Shown piece after piece: positions 41,564 through 51,479 of a DNA stretch of 64,000 nucleotides. The notes beneath the pieces were generated by a model. The model was not told the origin of the DNA, did not search any database, and saw only the letters and a list, made by a program, of their open reading frames with translations. Every line of letters begins with the position of its first letter. Within the stretch, counting starts at the first letter, position 1. The translations under genes were made by a program, and so were the position numbers. Origin of the DNA: an uncultured Alphaproteobacteria bacterium (GTDB taxonomy: Bacteria > Pseudomonadota > Alphaproteobacteria > Rs-D84); the NCBI GenBank assembly GCA_905234185.1, contig CAJOGC010000001.1:95765-159764 (forward strand), given 5' to 3'.

Positions 41564-41854
41564 TTATGCCACCAACCGCCCCGGTATTTTTTGTTTAAAC
41601 AATTGTATTTTTGCCGCAACAATCTGCCCCAGTTGTGGATCCCGCTTTGAATATACCGCTAAAACAGAATGAACTATTATCACCGATATCATAAAATATA
41701 ACGGGTTTATTGCCACACCATTTACCACCAAACCAATTATAAAAAACACAATAAAAACAAGAAATTGTATTGCAAAATTAATCACAGCAAGATTATAGGG
41801 CACATAAAATATGCGCGCAGGATTAGCCAATGCTTTCAATACTTGCTGTTTCAT
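41564..41854 (-). CDS. VirB3-like T4SS protein
   Basis: LANPARIFYVPYNLAVINFAIQFLVFIVFFIIGL; immediately upstream of virB4; start at MKQQVLK. Confidence 0.7.
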   Translation of the reverse strand: MKQQVLKALANPARIFYVPYNLAVINFAIQFLVFIVFFIIGLVVNGVAINPLYFMISVIIVHSVLAVYSKRDPQLGQIVAAKIQLFKQKIPGRLVA

Positions 41855-41882
41855 TTTCTCTCCGGATAATTGAATTATAACA

Positions 41883-42078
41883 ATTTCAACAATTTTCAAC
41901 AAGCATAAAAAACAAAATATCTAAAATGTTGAAAATGTGGAAAAGAAACGCCTTTTTCAACATGTTGAAAATCACTGTATATTTTCAACATTTTTATAAA
42001 AAATCCCTAAAAACCGGTAAAAAATTGTTGAAAACATGTTGATAAACACGACAAAAACTAATTTCAACAATTTCAACA
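41883..42078. promoter_or_regulatory. Cluster of TTTTCAACA / TTTTCCACA / TTATCAACA 9-mers (DnaA-box-like); candidate oriC or iteron array
   Basis: About 11 sites on both strands in 196 bp, AT-rich, including the 18 bp palindrome TTTTCAACATGTTGAAAA at 41954-41971. Confidence 0.45.
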
Positions 42079-42164
42079 GACATAACAAAAACAACAAAAA
42101 TATTAATAAATATTTGATTTTTTGTAAAAAGCGGTTATAATCAGCGGGCAAAAAGGATTCAGAC

Positions 42165-42299
42165 ATGAAATTTTTAAGTTCATTAAAGGCTTGGAAAAAA
42201 CGTGGCAATATTAAGCAAATTCGCCGCGGTAAACAGGTTATCTTGATTGATCCAGATAATCCTAAATTGAAAGCAAAACAAGGCTTTAAGAAAAAATAA
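42165..42299 (+). CDS. rpmJ: 50S ribosomal protein bL36, cysteine-free form
   Basis: MKFLSSLKAWKKRGNIKQIRRGKQVILIDPDNPKLKAKQGFKKK; 44 aa, below the ORF track size limit. Confidence 0.8.
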   Translation: MKFLSSLKAWKKRGNIKQIRRGKQVILIDPDNPKLKAKQGFKKK

Positions 42300-42374
42300 A
42301 TCTATATCGTGCAATTTGCGCGTGGAAATTTTTGATATTCCGTGGGGCAATCGTTCTGCGGAATATTTTTTATT

Positions 42375-43064
42375 CTAAAATAATGAAAAATCATTCATAA
42401 ACGCTTCGCGCATAACTTGATCGATTTCCAGTGTCCCCAACCCCGCAGCGCGTAAATATTCAATCTGGACCGGTTTTGGAGAATAAATTGATGCACTGTG
42501 TCCGGCATTTTCTGGTACCGATGAAATTCGTTGTGCTGGTAAAAATTCTATTTTTGCGTCACGCGCCGCTATGGCGGCAAAATTTATATTGGAATCACAT
42601 TCCGGACAATTTTTATCGATAATCGCGACCCCAGATAATTTGGAAATACTGCTCTTATTCGCGATTAATTTATTTTGTAAAAAAATACCGGTATTTGCCG
42701 ACAAATGACGCGCCATGCAATCATATGTCAAATTGTCATAATTATCCAATAAAATATGACCACGAATTTCAGAATTTTTCCCGGTGTTTTTGATAAAAAT
42801 ATTCAAAAAGGCCGGCTTTTTATTTTTTATATTTACCGATAAATAAACTTTTTGATTTTCCACATTTACATCGATATTTAGCCGGCATTTACCGGCAATT
42901 TCGCCAACATATATAATATGAACTGGCAAATCATAATTTTTATTAATTGTGTCATTCGGCAAAGTTGATAAATCGGCACAATATTCACCATCGCGGTAAA
43001 CAATGGTTTCCGCGGGAAACGGTTTTATATTGAAATTATCCCACATGTATGACATATTACGCAC
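42375..43064 (-). CDS. SufD/SufB-like beta-helix domain protein
   Basis: ISSVPENAGHSASIYSPKPVQIEYLRAAGLGTLEIDQVMREAF resembles the SufD C-terminal core. Confidence 0.45.
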   Translation of the reverse strand: MRNMSYMWDNFNIKPFPAETIVYRDGEYCADLSTLPNDTINKNYDLPVHIIYVGEIAGKCRLNIDVNVENQKVYLSVNIKNKKPAFLNIFIKNTGKNSEIRGHILLDNYDNLTYDCMARHLSANTGIFLQNKLIANKSSISKLSGVAIIDKNCPECDSNINFAAIAARDAKIEFLPAQRISSVPENAGHSASIYSPKPVQIEYLRAAGLGTLEIDQVMREAFMNDFSLF

Positions 43065-43085
43065 ATAATTATAAAGGATTTTTAA

Positions 43086-44165
43086 ATGGGATTCAATTGT
43101 GGAATTGTTGGATTGCCAAATGTTGGTAAATCAACATTGTTTAACGCTTTAACACAAAGTGCTGCGGCCGATGCACAAAATTATCCGTTTTGTACCATTG
43201 AACCAAATACCGGTCGTGTTGTTGTGCCGGATGCAACTTTACTGGAACTGGCCAAGACTGTAAATGCGGCAAAAATCATACCAACACAACTTGAAATTGT
43301 TGATATTGCGGGGCTTGTAAAAGGGGCGTCTAATGGTGAAGGACTTGGAAATAAATTCCTGGGTAATATTTTATCTACGGACGCTATTATTCATGTGGTT
43401 CGGTGTTTTGAAAATGACGATATTGTTCATGTAAATGGTAAAATAGACCCATTATCCGATATTGATACAATTGAAACAGAACTTGCGTTGGCTGATCTTG
43501 AAAGTTTGGAAAAACAAATCAAAAACCTTGAAAAGAAAGCACATGGACTGGATAAAGTCGCAATAAAATTATTGGCCGATGCTAATACAATAAAAAAGGG
43601 GCTGGAATCTGGCACACCGGCGCGTAAATCAGGGGTCGATAGCACGCCGTTTAATTTATTAACTGCAAAACCGGTTATTTATGTATGTAATGTTGATGAA
43701 GAATCGGCGGCAACAGGTAATAAATATTCAGATATGGTTAAAAATAAATTTGGTAATGAAGCGCCAGTGTTAATAATTTCATCTAAAATTGAAATGGAGA
43801 TTGCACAAATTGTTGATCCAATTGAGCGAAAGATGTTTTTAACCGAACTTGGGTTAAATGAATCTGGACTGGACCAGGTTATTAAAACCGGTTATGAAAC
43901 ACTTGGATTACAAACTTTCTATACAGTTGGACCCAAAGAAGCGCATGCATGGACAATAACGCGTGGTATGACCGCACCACAGGCCGCGGGCAAAATTCAC
44001 ACTGATTTTGAAAAAGGTTTTATTCGTGCCGAGATTATATCACCGTCCGATTGGTTGGAACTGGGCGGCGAATTAGCGGTCAAGGAAGCCGGCAAAATGC
44101 GCACCGTTGGTCGTGACTATGTGATGCAAGATGGCGACATTTGCCATTTCTTATTTAATAATTAG
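43086..44165 (+). CDS. ychF: Ribosome-binding GTPase YchF/OLA1
   Basis: CGIVGLPNVGKSTLFNALT, DIAGLVKGASNGEGLGNKFL, RDYVMQDGDICHFLFN. Confidence 0.97.
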   Translation: MGFNCGIVGLPNVGKSTLFNALTQSAAADAQNYPFCTIEPNTGRVVVPDATLLELAKTVNAAKIIPTQLEIVDIAGLVKGASNGEGLGNKFLGNILSTDAIIHVVRCFENDDIVHVNGKIDPLSDIDTIETELALADLESLEKQIKNLEKKAHGLDKVAIKLLADANTIKKGLESGTPARKSGVDSTPFNLLTAKPVIYVCNVDEESAATGNKYSDMVKNKFGNEAPVLIISSKIEMEIAQIVDPIERKMFLTELGLNESGLDQVIKTGYETLGLQTFYTVGPKEAHAWTITRGMTAPQAAGKIHTDFEKGFIRAEIISPSDWLELGGELAVKEAGKMRTVGRDYVMQDGDICHFLFNN

Positions 44166-44193
44166 TGGCCAGTGATTAGTGGTTAGTGAAAAG

Positions 44194-44216
44194 CACCGGC
44201 ATTTGCCGGTGTTTTT
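44194..44216. terminator. Intrinsic terminator CACCGGCATTTGCCGGTG + T-run
   Basis: Perfect stem between convergent ychF and dnaG. Confidence 0.8.
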
Positions 44217-45841
44217 TAATCATTTATTAATAATTCCAACTTTTCATTTGCGGTAGAAATATCACTATCTATTTTTTCAATTTGTGATTTTGCGCCCGCG
44301 TCCCCCGATAACATTAATTGGACAAGTTCTTTTTTATCAGATTGTAGTTTTTCAATATATTTATGTAATTTTAGTGACACGATATATTTTTCCGCCGATT
44401 TGACATCCAACACTAAATCATTTGATATTTCGGCGTCAAAATTAATATTCAATCCGGATAAAAATTCCCCGTATCTTTCAACAAGTTCCGGATATGTATT
44501 CACGATGTATACTAATGTTTTCTGGGTAATTTCATCAACGGACGGTAATTGTATTTGTGGTAATTTGTTATCTTTTTTATTCCATTTGTGCCATTGATTA
44601 AATTTTCGCGAATCATATTCGTTTTCAATTTCACGACGGAAATCAACATTAACGATTTTTTCAATTTGGCTTTTAAGGAATTTTTCCGCCATTGACCGGC
44701 CCCCCGGTGTCGATATTAAATAACTTTTGTTTGTTGTATCCCATAAAAAATCAATTAATCCAACCGATGAATCGATAATTTTTTTCATAGCATCCACACC
44801 ACCGGTTTTAAGGACTTCATCTGGGTCTTTACCGCCGGTCACAAACGCAAACTTAACATCGGAATTATCACGCAAAAATGGTAAAACAATACCACATGCG
44901 CGCACCGCGGCCTTTTGCCCAGCCGCATCGCCATCAAAACAAAAAGTTATATTACGGTTTGCTTTACATAAAATCGCAATATGATCTTCGGTCAATGCGG
45001 TGCCAAGTGGCGCAACAGTTTCTGGAAAACCATGATTTTGCATTTGAATTGCATCTATTTGCCCCTCGACTACAATACTGCGGTTTGCACGATGAATCGC
45101 TTCACGTGCAAAATTAAATCCAAATATAGTTTGTCGTTTGTGAAATAATTCAGTATCGGTTGTGTTTATATATTTTGGCTCCGACCCGTCCAACGAACGC
45201 CCAGAAAAGGCAACAATTTGATTATGTGCGTTAAAAATGGGAAACATTAATTTATCACGAAAGAAATCATATAACCCATAATCACCACGGCGCACCAGTC
45301 CAGTTGCAATTAACGCATCGGGTTTAACATTATTAAAAGTTCCGGAAATAATATTATTTTTTGGTGCATAACCAATGCGATATTTTTCAATCATATCATC
45401 GGTAAAACCGCGCTTTTTAATATATTCCAATGCGTGTGCACCGGACGGTTCAAATAATTTTTGCTGATAGATACTTGCCGCGCGATCCGTGATTTGAACA
45501 TATGATTCTTCGCGCGCCACCGCCGCCGGATCACGTGGTTTATATTCCGGCATGGGTAATCCGGCCATATCCGCTAATTCTTTGATAGCGGTTTTAAAAT
45601 CAACATTTTCAGATTTCATTGTAAACGAAATAATATCACCGTGTTCACCACATCCGAAACAATGGTAAAATCCCTTATCCTCGCTTACCGAAAAAGATGG
45701 TGTTTTTTCATTATGGAATGGACAACATCCCCAATAATTTTGTCCCTTTTTTGTTAATGGAACACGACGCGATATAACATCGACAATTGATAATCTTTGT
45801 CTTAATTCGTCGGTAAAGTTATTGTTATATGTTTTGTTCAT
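44216..45841 (-). CDS. dnaG: DNA primase
   Basis: CPFHNEKTPSFSVSEDKGFYHCFGCGEHGD zinc finger; VVEGQIDAIQM TOPRIM. Confidence 0.96.
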   Translation of the reverse strand: MNKTYNNNFTDELRQRLSIVDVISRRVPLTKKGQNYWGCCPFHNEKTPSFSVSEDKGFYHCFGCGEHGDIISFTMKSENVDFKTAIKELADMAGLPMPEYKPRDPAAVAREESYVQITDRAASIYQQKLFEPSGAHALEYIKKRGFTDDMIEKYRIGYAPKNNIISGTFNNVKPDALIATGLVRRGDYGLYDFFRDKLMFPIFNAHNQIVAFSGRSLDGSEPKYINTTDTELFHKRQTIFGFNFAREAIHRANRSIVVEGQIDAIQMQNHGFPETVAPLGTALTEDHIAILCKANRNITFCFDGDAAGQKAAVRACGIVLPFLRDNSDVKFAFVTGGKDPDEVLKTGGVDAMKKIIDSSVGLIDFLWDTTNKSYLISTPGGRSMAEKFLKSQIEKIVNVDFRREIENEYDSRKFNQWHKWNKKDNKLPQIQLPSVDEITQKTLVYIVNTYPELVERYGEFLSGLNINFDAEISNDLVLDVKSAEKYIVSLKLHKYIEKLQSDKKELVQLMLSGDAGAKSQIEKIDSDISTANEKLELLIND

Positions 45842-48102
45842 TTTTGACGGTGGAAAAACTTCTTTGTGCTTGGTTTCTTGTTATTTATCAAATCAATCGC
45901 GGTTTCCAAATCAGGTTTATCTTTGACTGAAACATTGACGCGGTTAGATGATATATATGCACCATATCTCCCTGTTGGATAATAATATATTTCAGCATCG
46001 GTTGCTGGGTTTTTACCCAATTTTTCTGGTTCAGCCTTTTTAACTTCGCCGGACAATAATTCACGCGCAATATCAATTGTAATTGTTTCGGCGTTATATT
46101 TTTTAGCAGATACATTTTTACTGCCATCTGTCACATATGCACCATAACGACCGATTTTAAATGATATACCATCACCAAGTTCAACGGATGTTTGTTGTGG
46201 TTTTTGTTGTGTTGTATTTTCTGTGTTTACTGGTTCATCAACATCAGATAATTTTTTAGTGTAATTACATTTCGGATAATTTTCACAACCGATAAATGCA
46301 CCAAACTTGGATAATTTTATACCAAGTTTTCCAGAGCATTGCGGGCATTTATCATTACCATCAATGAACAAATGTTTATGCATAAATGAATTTATCTGAT
46401 CAATAATTTCGGTTGTTGTAATACCGCGTGCACCATCAATCATTGATTTTGTTGGGCCCCAGAAATCGTTCAATGCATCCAGTTTTTTTGTTTTACCATT
46501 TGATACATCATCCAGTGTATCTTCGGTTTTTGCGGTAAAATTAACATCGACCAATTCTGTGAAATATTTATCCAAATACGATGCAATAACCCACCCCCCC
46601 GATGTTGGATGGAACCGATGTTGTTTATCTTGTTCAACATAGTTTCTATCAACAATAGTCGACATAATCGTTGCATATGTTGATGGGCGGCCGATACCAA
46701 GTTCTTCCAATTTTTTCACCAATGATGCTTCGGTATAACGTGCCGGTGGTTGTGTAAAGTGCTGTTCTGGCAATAAAGATTTAACATCGATTTTATCGCC
46801 GACATTCATCTTGGGTAATTTATTTTCATCTTGTTCATCGTCATCATCACGCGTTTCAATATATACACGCATAAAACCATCAAATGTTCGTGTTGTTCCA
46901 ACCGCATGAAAAGTTGCAACATTGTTATCTGTTTTTATATCAACGGCAACAGAATCAAATTCAGCATTTGTCATTTGGCACGCAATAGTCCGTTTCCAAA
47001 TTAAATCATATAATTTTGCTTCGTCCCCGGTAAGATTTTTTTCACTATTATCAAAATGTGTTGGACGGATTGCTTCATGTGCTTCCTGGGCATTTTTTGA
47101 TTTTGTGATATATATATTCGGTGTTTTTGGCACAAATTTATCACCATAATTTTCCGCGATATATGCACGAATTTCACGCACAGCGTCATCGGATAAATTT
47201 GTTGCATCTGTACGCATATATGTTATTAAACCAGATTCGTATAACTTTTGTGCGGTGGACATTGTGCGTTTTGATGAGAAAGATAATTTACGCGATGCTT
47301 CTTGTTGAAGTGTACTTGTGGTAAAGGGTGCATATGACCGCCGTGTTGTTTTTTTTCGTTCAATATTTTCAATATGTGCCGGTATCACCGGTTCGCCTAT
47401 TTGCGATACAATATCATCAACGGTTGATTTATTTTCAATGGTCATTTTTTCGATTTTTTTACCGTTAAAAGAAATCAACGATGATTTAAACGATGATTTA
47501 TTTATTTCACAATTGGCGTCTAATGACCAATATTCAACAGGCTTGAAATCTTCTATTTCGCGTTCACGGTCGACGACTAATTTAACCGCAACACTTTGTA
47601 CGCGTCCAGCCGATTTACCAAGATTACGACGCCACAATAACGGCGAAATACCAAACCCAATAAGGTAATCTAATGCGCGACGAACCATATATGCATCAAC
47701 CAAATTGTCGTCTATTTCGCGCGGATTTTCAATTGCCGCCAAAACCGCTTTTTTAGTAATTTCATGGAATGCGACGCGATACACTTTTTTACCAGTCAAT
47801 AATTTTTTGGATTTTAATATATCCAAAATATGCCATGCAATCGCTTCGCCTTCGCGGTCAGGATCGGATGCAAGATATACCGCATCAGCCTTGGCCAGCG
47901 CATCGGTAATCAGTTTCAATTGCTTTTCTTTACCAGGCATGATTTGCCAACGCATTTTAAAATTATGTTCGGTATCAACACTGCCGTCTTCAGGGACTAA
48001 ATCACGAACATGGCCAACAGACGCGATAACACGCCACCCGGACCCCAGGTATTTTTCAATGGTTTTTGCTTTTGATGGTGATTCAACGATAAGTAAATTC
48101 AT
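45838..48102 (-). CDS. topA: DNA topoisomerase I
   Basis: MNLLIVESPSKAKTIEKYLG, GLITYMRTDATNLS, CPQCSGKLGIKLSKFGAFIGCENYPKCNYT. Confidence 0.97.
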   Translation of the reverse strand: MNLLIVESPSKAKTIEKYLGSGWRVIASVGHVRDLVPEDGSVDTEHNFKMRWQIMPGKEKQLKLITDALAKADAVYLASDPDREGEAIAWHILDILKSKKLLTGKKVYRVAFHEITKKAVLAAIENPREIDDNLVDAYMVRRALDYLIGFGISPLLWRRNLGKSAGRVQSVAVKLVVDREREIEDFKPVEYWSLDANCEINKSSFKSSLISFNGKKIEKMTIENKSTVDDIVSQIGEPVIPAHIENIERKKTTRRSYAPFTTSTLQQEASRKLSFSSKRTMSTAQKLYESGLITYMRTDATNLSDDAVREIRAYIAENYGDKFVPKTPNIYITKSKNAQEAHEAIRPTHFDNSEKNLTGDEAKLYDLIWKRTIACQMTNAEFDSVAVDIKTDNNVATFHAVGTTRTFDGFMRVYIETRDDDDEQDENKLPKMNVGDKIDVKSLLPEQHFTQPPARYTEASLVKKLEELGIGRPSTYATIMSTIVDRNYVEQDKQHRFHPTSGGWVIASYLDKYFTELVDVNFTAKTEDTLDDVSNGKTKKLDALNDFWGPTKSMIDGARGITTTEIIDQINSFMHKHLFIDGNDKCPQCSGKLGIKLSKFGAFIGCENYPKCNYTKKLSDVDEPVNTENTTQQKPQQTSVELGDGISFKIGRYGAYVTDGSKNVSAKKYNAETITIDIARELLSGEVKKAEPEKLGKNPATDAEIYYYPTGRYGAYISSNRVNVSVKDKPDLETAIDLINNKKPSTKKFFHRQK

Positions 48103-48105
48103 TTT

Positions 48106-49254
48106 TCAACTTCCCCTTGCAGATAATTGTTGGTCTTTGTGTATATGTGCGTTTTGTGCCAAACCGAATCCGAACATTAGCGATAACAAACTGCTGCCAC
48201 CAAAAGACATTAATGGCAATGGTACCCCAACGGTAGGCATTAATCCCAAGACCATAGAGATATTTATAAAGTAATAAATGAAAAAGTTCAACATAAAACC
48301 AAAACACATTAATTGCCCGAACCGATTTCGACATGTTTTTGCGCACCAGAATAAAATCATTATTATCCATGTGTATATTCCCAAAAGTATAAATGCCCCC
48401 AAAAATCCGAATTCTTCGCCCAGCATTGTATAGATAAAATCAGTCTGTTTTTCGGGTAAAAACGATTGTTGTGATTGGGAACCATGCATATACCCCTGGC
48501 CCAGGAATCCGCCACTGCCGAATGCTATTTTTGCCTGATTTATCTGGTATCCGACACCGCGTGCATCATGATCTGGATTAATAAAAGTTATAATACGGTC
48601 GCGTTGATAGTCATGCATGCCACCATACCATACAACAGGTGCCGCTAATATTCCCAAAATAATGGCGATAATAAACCATTTTTTCGGGGCACCAACAATA
48701 TAAAATATTCCAACTGTAATAAGCCCCAAAGATAACGCAGTTCCTAAATCAGGTTGTGCGACAATTAATCCAAACGGCATAAACAACATAAGTATCGGAA
48801 TAATATAGTTTTTTATCTGTGTTAATTCTAACGAATTCATCCATGCGAAATAACGCGCCAGTGCCATAACAAGGGCTATTTTTATAAATTCAGATGGTTG
48901 GACATTCATAAATCCCAGGTTAAGCCATCTTTGCGCCCCCATACCGGTATGCCCAACAAAAGTGACCAAAATAATCATTAATAAAGCAACGGCATAAATA
49001 AGATATGCAGATTTAATCCATAATTTAATATTGGAAAACGATGCTATAAAAAATACAACGAACCCCAGCGACATTTTCAACAATTGTGGAAATGCAAATG
49101 GTTGCCATGAACCATGCCCAGCAGAATATAAAACAACCACAGAAATAGCCAAAACAATGCACATAGGTGTGAAAAGTGCCCATGAAAAACGGGACATCTT
49201 TTCGGACAGACGCATCATATTAGCATTAGAAACACGGGTTTGTTGTCTTTGCAT
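48106..49254 (-). CDS. rodA: Rod-shape peptidoglycan polymerase RodA
   Basis: SEDS family; QPDLGTALSL; GMMPTVGVPLP-like (VLGLMPTVGVPLPLMSFGGSSLL). Confidence 0.93.
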   Translation of the reverse strand: MQRQQTRVSNANMMRLSEKMSRFSWALFTPMCIVLAISVVVLYSAGHGSWQPFAFPQLLKMSLGFVVFFIASFSNIKLWIKSAYLIYAVALLMIILVTFVGHTGMGAQRWLNLGFMNVQPSEFIKIALVMALARYFAWMNSLELTQIKNYIIPILMLFMPFGLIVAQPDLGTALSLGLITVGIFYIVGAPKKWFIIAIILGILAAPVVWYGGMHDYQRDRIITFINPDHDARGVGYQINQAKIAFGSGGFLGQGYMHGSQSQQSFLPEKQTDFIYTMLGEEFGFLGAFILLGIYTWIIMILFWCAKTCRNRFGQLMCFGFMLNFFIYYFINISMVLGLMPTVGVPLPLMSFGGSSLLSLMFGFGLAQNAHIHKDQQLSARGS

Positions 49255-49255
49255 T

Positions 49256-51031
49256 TTATACCCCAGATTTCAATAATTCTTTCATTACAGTGGCAACTGT
49301 TCTTGCCGCCGGTCCAGAACCACCGGAATGTTCCGTGATAACGCATACGACATATTTTGGATTATCTGTGGGGGCATATCCCACAAACAGACCATGATTT
49401 CGCATATTCCATTGTAATTGTTCATTTGTTAAAACACCGCGCTGACGTTCTGCTTTTGAAATACTGCGCACCTGGGATGTTCCGGTTTTTCCGCCCATTC
49501 GTGCGCCATTAACATTTATTGCACTGCCCGCGGCGGTTCCACCAGGTTTAGTGACCTCTTCCAGTCCGTCCAGAACATATTTTATATTTTTTTCTTTTAG
49601 ATTAAGATTTGCAAATCTTGGTGTTTTATATGACATAATAAGACGCGGTTTTACAATACGATTAGAAACAACACGTGATAACATAGTCGCCAGTTGCAAA
49701 CAGTTCACAAGAATAAAACCTTGGCCTATGCCGGAAATTACGGTATCGCCATTAACCCATTGGGTTCCAATATTTTTTTCTTTCCATTTTTTATCTGGAA
49801 TAATGCCCGGCATTTCGCGCGCCAAAATATCACCCATATATTTTTCTGTAAACCCAAGTTTAATTGCCATGCGTTTAATAGCATCTATACCTATTTTCAA
49901 TGCTAACTGATAAAAATATATATCACAAGAATGTTTCAATGCCTTGCTAAGATCTACATAGCCATGACCGTGGTGTTCCCAACAATGATATCTGCGATCG
50001 CCATAATCCCAATGTCCCGGACAAAATACAGTTTGTTTCGGGGATATTGCACCAGATTCTAACGCGGCCAATGCAACAACAATTTTGAATGTAGAACCGG
50101 GTGGATATAAACCTTCGACTGTTTTATTCATAAACGGTTTTGCGACATCTTCGCGCAGTGACGCGATATATTCGTCACCATCATCAGATGTAAATTGATT
50201 TGGATCAAACCCAGGTGTTGAAACCATTGCCAAAATGTCGCCGGTTTTTACATCCATTGCAATTCCACATCCAGAACGATGTGTTGTTAATGCATCGTAC
50301 ATGATTCGTTGTGCACCATCATGAATTGTTGTTTGTAAATCAACCCCAGGAACGGGTTCTGTAAATTGTGATTTATCTTCGCCTGTGATTCGTCCAATTG
50401 CGTTGGTAATCATCACCGTTTGGCCAGGTGTACCGGCTAAATCGTTATTATATCTTTTTTCCAATCCAGTAATTCCGGTTGTATAAAATGGGGCGGTCGC
50501 GATAGGTTTTAATGGTTCACCAACATAACCGAAAAATTGTGATCCCGCTGGTCCCATTTCATATAATCGGGCATAACCACTGGCCACGCGCAACCCCGGC
50601 AAATTTTTGGCCTGGATTCGTGCTAATTCATTCCAATCTGTATTCTGACTTACCAGCACCGGTTGAAAAGCCGGTTGTTTTGCGATTTTTTCGCGAATTT
50701 TATCGATTCTTTTTTCGCGCAGTTTCAATTCGCGTGCGACAATATTAACTAACTCGTCTACATTTTCTGATTCTTCGGGAACGATGTATATGCGATAAAT
50801 AGGTGTATCGCGCGATATTGGAACCCCATCGCGTGATAGTATACGACCGCGTTGAGGCATATTTATTTGTATTCTAAAAGAATTATTTTCGCTTTGTTTA
50901 AGATATGATTTGTGATTGAAAATCTGCATTTGCACCATTCTTAAAATTAAAAATGATGTTAAAATGGCCCCGCCCGTTAAAAACAGTGCGCTGCGACGGT
51001 CAAAAAGATTTGCAACTTCTTTATCTATCAT
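49256..51031 (-). CDS. mrdA: Penicillin-binding protein 2
   Basis: YPPGSTFKIVVAL, GGKTGTSQV; adjacent to rodA. Confidence 0.95.
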   Translation of the reverse strand: MIDKEVANLFDRRSALFLTGGAILTSFLILRMVQMQIFNHKSYLKQSENNSFRIQINMPQRGRILSRDGVPISRDTPIYRIYIVPEESENVDELVNIVARELKLREKRIDKIREKIAKQPAFQPVLVSQNTDWNELARIQAKNLPGLRVASGYARLYEMGPAGSQFFGYVGEPLKPIATAPFYTTGITGLEKRYNNDLAGTPGQTVMITNAIGRITGEDKSQFTEPVPGVDLQTTIHDGAQRIMYDALTTHRSGCGIAMDVKTGDILAMVSTPGFDPNQFTSDDGDEYIASLREDVAKPFMNKTVEGLYPPGSTFKIVVALAALESGAISPKQTVFCPGHWDYGDRRYHCWEHHGHGYVDLSKALKHSCDIYFYQLALKIGIDAIKRMAIKLGFTEKYMGDILAREMPGIIPDKKWKEKNIGTQWVNGDTVISGIGQGFILVNCLQLATMLSRVVSNRIVKPRLIMSYKTPRFANLNLKEKNIKYVLDGLEEVTKPGGTAAGSAINVNGARMGGKTGTSQVRSISKAERQRGVLTNEQLQWNMRNHGLFVGYAPTDNPKYVVCVITEHSGGSGPAARTVATVMKELLKSGV

Positions 51032-51479
51032 TTCTGACCGTTCTTATAAGGTTGGTTATTGGTAAATATAATGTCACCGTCCATAAAAATGTCCAAATCA
51101 TGCGTCCAAGTACGGTCCAATTCAGATATGCTATTTCGGATAAAAATATTCCGACACCAATAAATATCATAAATATATCAATTGCATTATAGTCCAGATC
51201 ACACAAATCAACGAAAATCTGAAAACCATTAATCGCATAGCACAGACAATAAATCGCCGTCCAATAACAAAGCGATGAAAGATTATAATCAATCAAAAAA
51301 CAAAATATTAGTCCAAATGGCATAAACCACGGAATTGGTCGTATAAACGTACAAAAAAATATAGGAATTAATGCCAATATACCACCGGGGTTCCAAAAAG
51401 GCATAGCAAGACGCCATAAAAATATAACCGTTATAAACGGAAATATGGCGCGTAAAAAAGATATTACTTTTTCATTCAT
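51021..51479 (-). CDS. MreD-like rod-shape protein
   Basis: Polytopic 152 aa protein between mrdA and mreC. Confidence 0.6.
   Translation of the reverse strand: MNEKVISFLRAIFPFITVIFLWRLAMPFWNPGGILALIPIFFCTFIRPIPWFMPFGLIFCFLIDYNLSSLCYWTAIYCLCYAINGFQIFVDLCDLDYNAIDIFMIFIGVGIFLSEIAYLNWTVLGRMIWTFLWTVTLYLPITNLIRTVRNDR

Noticed and set aside
41883-42078. CRISPR array
   Set aside because: 9-mer sites are too short, on both strands and irregularly spaced; no repeat-spacer unit and no cas genes.
41972-42208. Minus-strand 78 aa ORF in the 9-mer cluster
   Set aside because: Overlaps rpmJ on the other strand and the AT-rich repeat region; Phe/Leu-rich low-complexity translation.
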